Below the pieces are notes generated by a model. It worked only from the letters and a program-made list of their open reading frames with translations, did not search any database and was not told the DNA's origin. A program made the position numbers and the translations under genes. From contig DATHAL010000079.1 of assembly GCA_035296705.1 (NCBI GenBank), positions 1 through 16,111 of the forward strand: DNA of 16,111 nt. Direction: 5' to 3'. This DNA is from WHSW01 sp035296705 (GTDB taxonomy: Bacteria > Actinomycetota > Thermoleophilia > Solirubrobacterales > 70-9). Below, in pieces: positions 14,050 to 16,111 of this stretch (position 1 is its first letter; each line of letters starts with the position of its first letter).

Positions 14050-15875
14050 CAGGAGCGCACCTCCACCGGCTCGGGGACCTGGAAGTCGTCGCCCAGGTAG
14101 GCGTCGAGCACGCGCGGGTCGCGCTGGATCTCGACCGGACCGCCCTCGCAGATGCACGTGCCGCGGGCCAGGACGAGGATCGGGTCGCAGAGCCCGAGCA
14201 CCAGCGGCATGTTGTGCTCGACGATCAGGAAGGTCTTGCCCCGCGCGTTGAGCTCGCGGATCATCTCCGCGATCCGCGCCACCAGCGTCGGGTTGATGCC
14301 GCCCGCCGGCTCGTCGAGCAGGATCAGCTTCGGGTCGAGCATCAGCACCTGCGCGAGCTCGACCAGCTTTCGCTGCCCAAACGACAACGCCTCGGCGGGT
14401 TGGTCGCGGTACTCGGAGATGCCGGCGAACTCGAGCAGCTCGTCGGCGCGCCTCGCCTCCTCTCCGCTCACCGCGCCCGCGCGAAGCTGACTCCAGGAGA
14501 AGCTGCGCAGCGGCGCGACCACGTTCTCGAGCACGGTCATGTCCTTGAACACGCGCGTGATCTGAAACGAGCGCCCGAGCCCCAGGTAGGCGCGGCGCCA
14601 GGGCTTGAGGCGGTCGATCCGGCGGCCGTCGAACCACACCTCGCCTGCGTCGCCGCCCATCGTGCCGCCGATCACGTTGAAGGCCGTCGTCTTCCCCGAG
14701 CCGTTGGGGCCGATCAGCCCGGTGATCGTCCCCGCCTCGACCTTGAACGAGCAGCCGTCGAGGGCGTGAACGCCCTCGAAGCGCTTCTCGAGCCCGCGGA
14801 CCTCGAGCAGCGTCCGGTCGCCGTGCGCGGGCTCGGTCGCGGGGCCGCCGTTGAGCGGCTTTCGGGGCGCCAGCCGGGCACCGACGAGCGCCGCCTTGCC
14901 GCGCTTGGTCCGCCGCTCGAGCAGCTCGCGCACCGACGGGATGATCCCCTTCGGCAGCAGCAGGATCGTCAGCGCGAGCAGGCCGCCGAAGATCAGCAGG
15001 CGCGAGTTGCCGCCGCCGAACTGCTGATTGGCGAACTCGTTCAGCGGCTCGATGATCGCGGCGCCCAGCACCGGGCCCCAGAGCGTCCCTCGGCCCCCGA
15101 GCACGACCGCGAGGATGATCTGGACGCTGATCACGATGTCGAACATCCCGGTCGGGTCGATGAACGCGAGGTAGTAGCCGTAGATCCCGCCGGCCATGCC
15201 GAGAAAGACGGCGCTCGCGACGAAGCCGATGATCTTGTAGACGGGGGTGTTGATCCCGATCGTCGCGGCCTTGTCCTCGTCCTCGCGGATCGCGAGCAGC
15301 CCTGTCCCGATCTTCGTCCGCCGGATCCACCAGGCGAGGCCGATAGCCGCGAGCAGCAGCGCCGCCAACACGTAGTAGAAGGGCCAGTTCTGGATCGAGA
15401 TGTCCCACCGGGGGAGTGGCAGGGTGATCCCGCTGGTGCCGTTCGTGAGCGAGTCCCAGTTGATCGCGACGATCTGGAGGATGAAGAGCGCCGCGATCGT
15501 GATGATCACGAACGCGAACCCCCTGGTGCGCATCGCGATCACGCCGAGGAATGCCGCGAAGAGGGCCGCGGCGACGCCCGCCACCGGCACCCAGACGAAC
15601 GGATCGCCGCCGATCTTCGTCGTCGCGATCCCGACCGTGTAGGCACCGAGGCCGATGAACGCGCTCTGCCCAAGGGAGATGTAGCCGCCGTAGCCCATGA
15701 TCACGTTGAGGCCGACGGCGCCGATCGCGAGGATCAGCGAGAGGATGATCATGTTCTGGTAGTAGAGGTCGTCGCTGATCAGCGGGTAGGCGAGGATCGC
15801 GACGGCGCAAGCGGCAACAACGATGCGCCAGAAGCGCTCGTCGAGCCCCAGCCGCTCGAGTCGCTCGGCGCTCAT
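14049..15875 (-). CDS. livM-livG: LivM-LivG fusion: ABC transporter permease joined to ATPase
   Basis: A 608-residue fusion. Residues 1 to about 335 are a LivM-type permease with eight to ten hydrophobic helices, the family block GYGGYISLGQSAFIGLGAY near 60-78 and the ATPase-contact loop AIREDEDKAATIGIN near 208-222. After a charged linker (about 335-362), residues 363-600 are a LivG ATPase: Walker A GPNGSGKT with K395, Q-loop RSFQ (435-438), signature LSFGQ (497-501), Walker B LILLDEP (517-523) and H554. LSFGQRK and RSFQ are LivG hallmarks. A longer frame reaches 15971, but ATG 15875 has GGGAGGA upstream and overlaps the livH stop as ATGA. Fused LivM-LivG proteins are known in some bacteria; here the fusion fixes one permease and one ATPase in a single chain. 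Confidence 0.95.
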   Translation of the reverse strand: MSAERLERLGLDERFWRIVVAACAVAILAYPLISDDLYYQNMIILSLILAIGAVGLNVIMGYGGYISLGQSAFIGLGAYTVGIATTKIGGDPFVWVPVAGVAAALFAAFLGVIAMRTRGFAFVIITIAALFILQIVAINWDSLTNGTSGITLPLPRWDISIQNWPFYYVLAALLLAAIGLAWWIRRTKIGTGLLAIREDEDKAATIGINTPVYKIIGFVASAVFLGMAGGIYGYYLAFIDPTGMFDIVISVQIILAVVLGGRGTLWGPVLGAAIIEPLNEFANQQFGGGNSRLLIFGGLLALTILLLPKGIIPSVRELLERRTKRGKAALVGARLAPRKPLNGGPATEPAHGDRTLLEVRGLEKRFEGVHALDGCSFKVEAGTITGLIGPNGSGKTTAFNVIGGTMGGDAGEVWFDGRRIDRLKPWRRAYLGLGRSFQITRVFKDMTVLENVVAPLRSFSWSQLRAGAVSGEEARRADELLEFAGISEYRDQPAEALSFGQRKLVELAQVLMLDPKLILLDEPAGGINPTLVARIAEMIRELNARGKTFLIVEHNMPLVLGLCDPILVLARGTCICEGGPVEIQRDPRVLDAYLGDDFQVPEPVEVRS

Positions 15876-16111
15876 ACGGCGACGTCCTCCCTGAGGCGCG
15901 TGCCGAGGAGCCCCTGCGGGCGGAAGAAGAGGACGACGAAGATGAGCACGTACGGCACCGCCGTCGCCCACGAGGCGGAGATGTATGTCTGGGTGTACGT
16001 CTCGGCGAGCCCGAGCAGCATCGCGCCGAGCACCGCCCCCTGCAAGCTGCCGAGCCCTCCGAGCACGATGATGCTGAGGACCCGCGCGATCCAGATGTAG
16101 TGGGAGCCGGG
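15872..16111 (-). CDS. livH: ABC transporter permease LivH (partial, N-terminus off the right edge)
   Basis: The C-terminal 79 residues of a LivH-type inner-membrane permease, entering from the right edge in an open frame. The LivH block IIVLGGLGSLQGAVLGAMLL is followed by AETYTQTY, a last hydrophobic helix (VPYVLIFVVLFF) and the standard end FRPQGLLG, then a short charged tail. The stop overlaps the livM-livG start as ATGA. The start, the periplasmic binding protein (LivK) and the operon promoter are presumably beyond the window. Confidence 0.94.
   Translation of the reverse strand, partial: PGSHYIWIARVLSIIVLGGLGSLQGAVLGAMLLGLAETYTQTYISASWATAVPYVLIFVVLFFRPQGLLGTRLREDVAV

Noticed and set aside
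13297..15810. 837-residue minus-strand frame apparently extending livF upstream
   Set aside because: Only the last 250 residues are LivF. The upstream part is an out-of-frame reading of livM-livG, rich in Arg. ATG 14049 gives the normal LivF.
14214..16100. 628-residue open frame on the plus strand opposite livM-livG/livH
   Set aside because: It mirrors the third-base GC pattern of the real genes. Its translation is Arg/Asp/Glu/Ala/His-rich with no domain, whereas the minus frame encodes complete Liv motifs.
1..16111. CRISPR arrays, tRNA/rRNA genes, transposases, attachment sites
   Set aside because: None seen; coding genes fill the window, and the only non-coding stretch of note is the 179-base control region at 2275-2453.

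Overview
The window is a gene-dense, very GC-rich stretch of bacterial chromosome. Codons end mostly in G or C, Shine-Dalgarno sites are strong, several starts are GTG, and most gene junctions are 4-base ATGA/GTGA overlaps. This points to a high-GC actinobacterium. A lineage such as Thermoleophilia/Solirubrobacterales would fit, but the sequence alone does not prove it. No RNA genes, insertion sequences, CRISPR arrays or phage genes were seen. Both ends cut a gene.

Layout, left to right. (1) 1-2274, minus strand: a tightly coupled operon of a 3-hydroxyisobutyrate-dehydrogenase-type oxidoreductase followed by the alpha and beta E1 subunits of a thiamine-diphosphate 2-oxoacid/acetoin dehydrogenase; beta runs off the left edge. 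(2) 2275-2453: a divergent control region with three copies of a GCAATCGATTGC palindrome of the LacI-family operator type. The outer two sit at the predicted start sites of the two promoters. (3) 2454-6620, plus strand: two adjacent M24 'pita-bread' paralogues and an aldehyde dehydrogenase. (4) 6627-16111, minus strand: nine genes with at most about 22 bases between them. In transcription order they are livH (partial), a livM-livG fusion, livF, an EamA-type exporter/permease, a phytoene-desaturase-like FAD oxidoreductase, an ACMSD-type amidohydrolase, a zinc-less medium-chain reductase, an alpha/beta hydrolase related to 2,6-dihydropseudooxynicotine hydrolase, and a nitrilase-family C-N hydrolase.

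Together this looks like an uptake-and-catabolism island. The ABC permease (its binding protein is not in view) would import a small, probably nitrogen-containing compound. C-N and C-C hydrolases, an amidohydrolase/decarboxylase and flavin/NAD oxidoreductases would break it down. The aldehyde dehydrogenase, hydroxyacid dehydrogenase and E1 complex would pass the fragments to central metabolism. The substrate cannot be read from the sequence.

The most interesting points are the M24 pair and the operator triad. The first M24 protein resembles the DMSP-lyase DddP subfamily but has Cys in place of one metal-binding Asp. The second has lost four of the five metal ligands. The operator triad suggests a single LacI-type regulator controlling both divergent operons.
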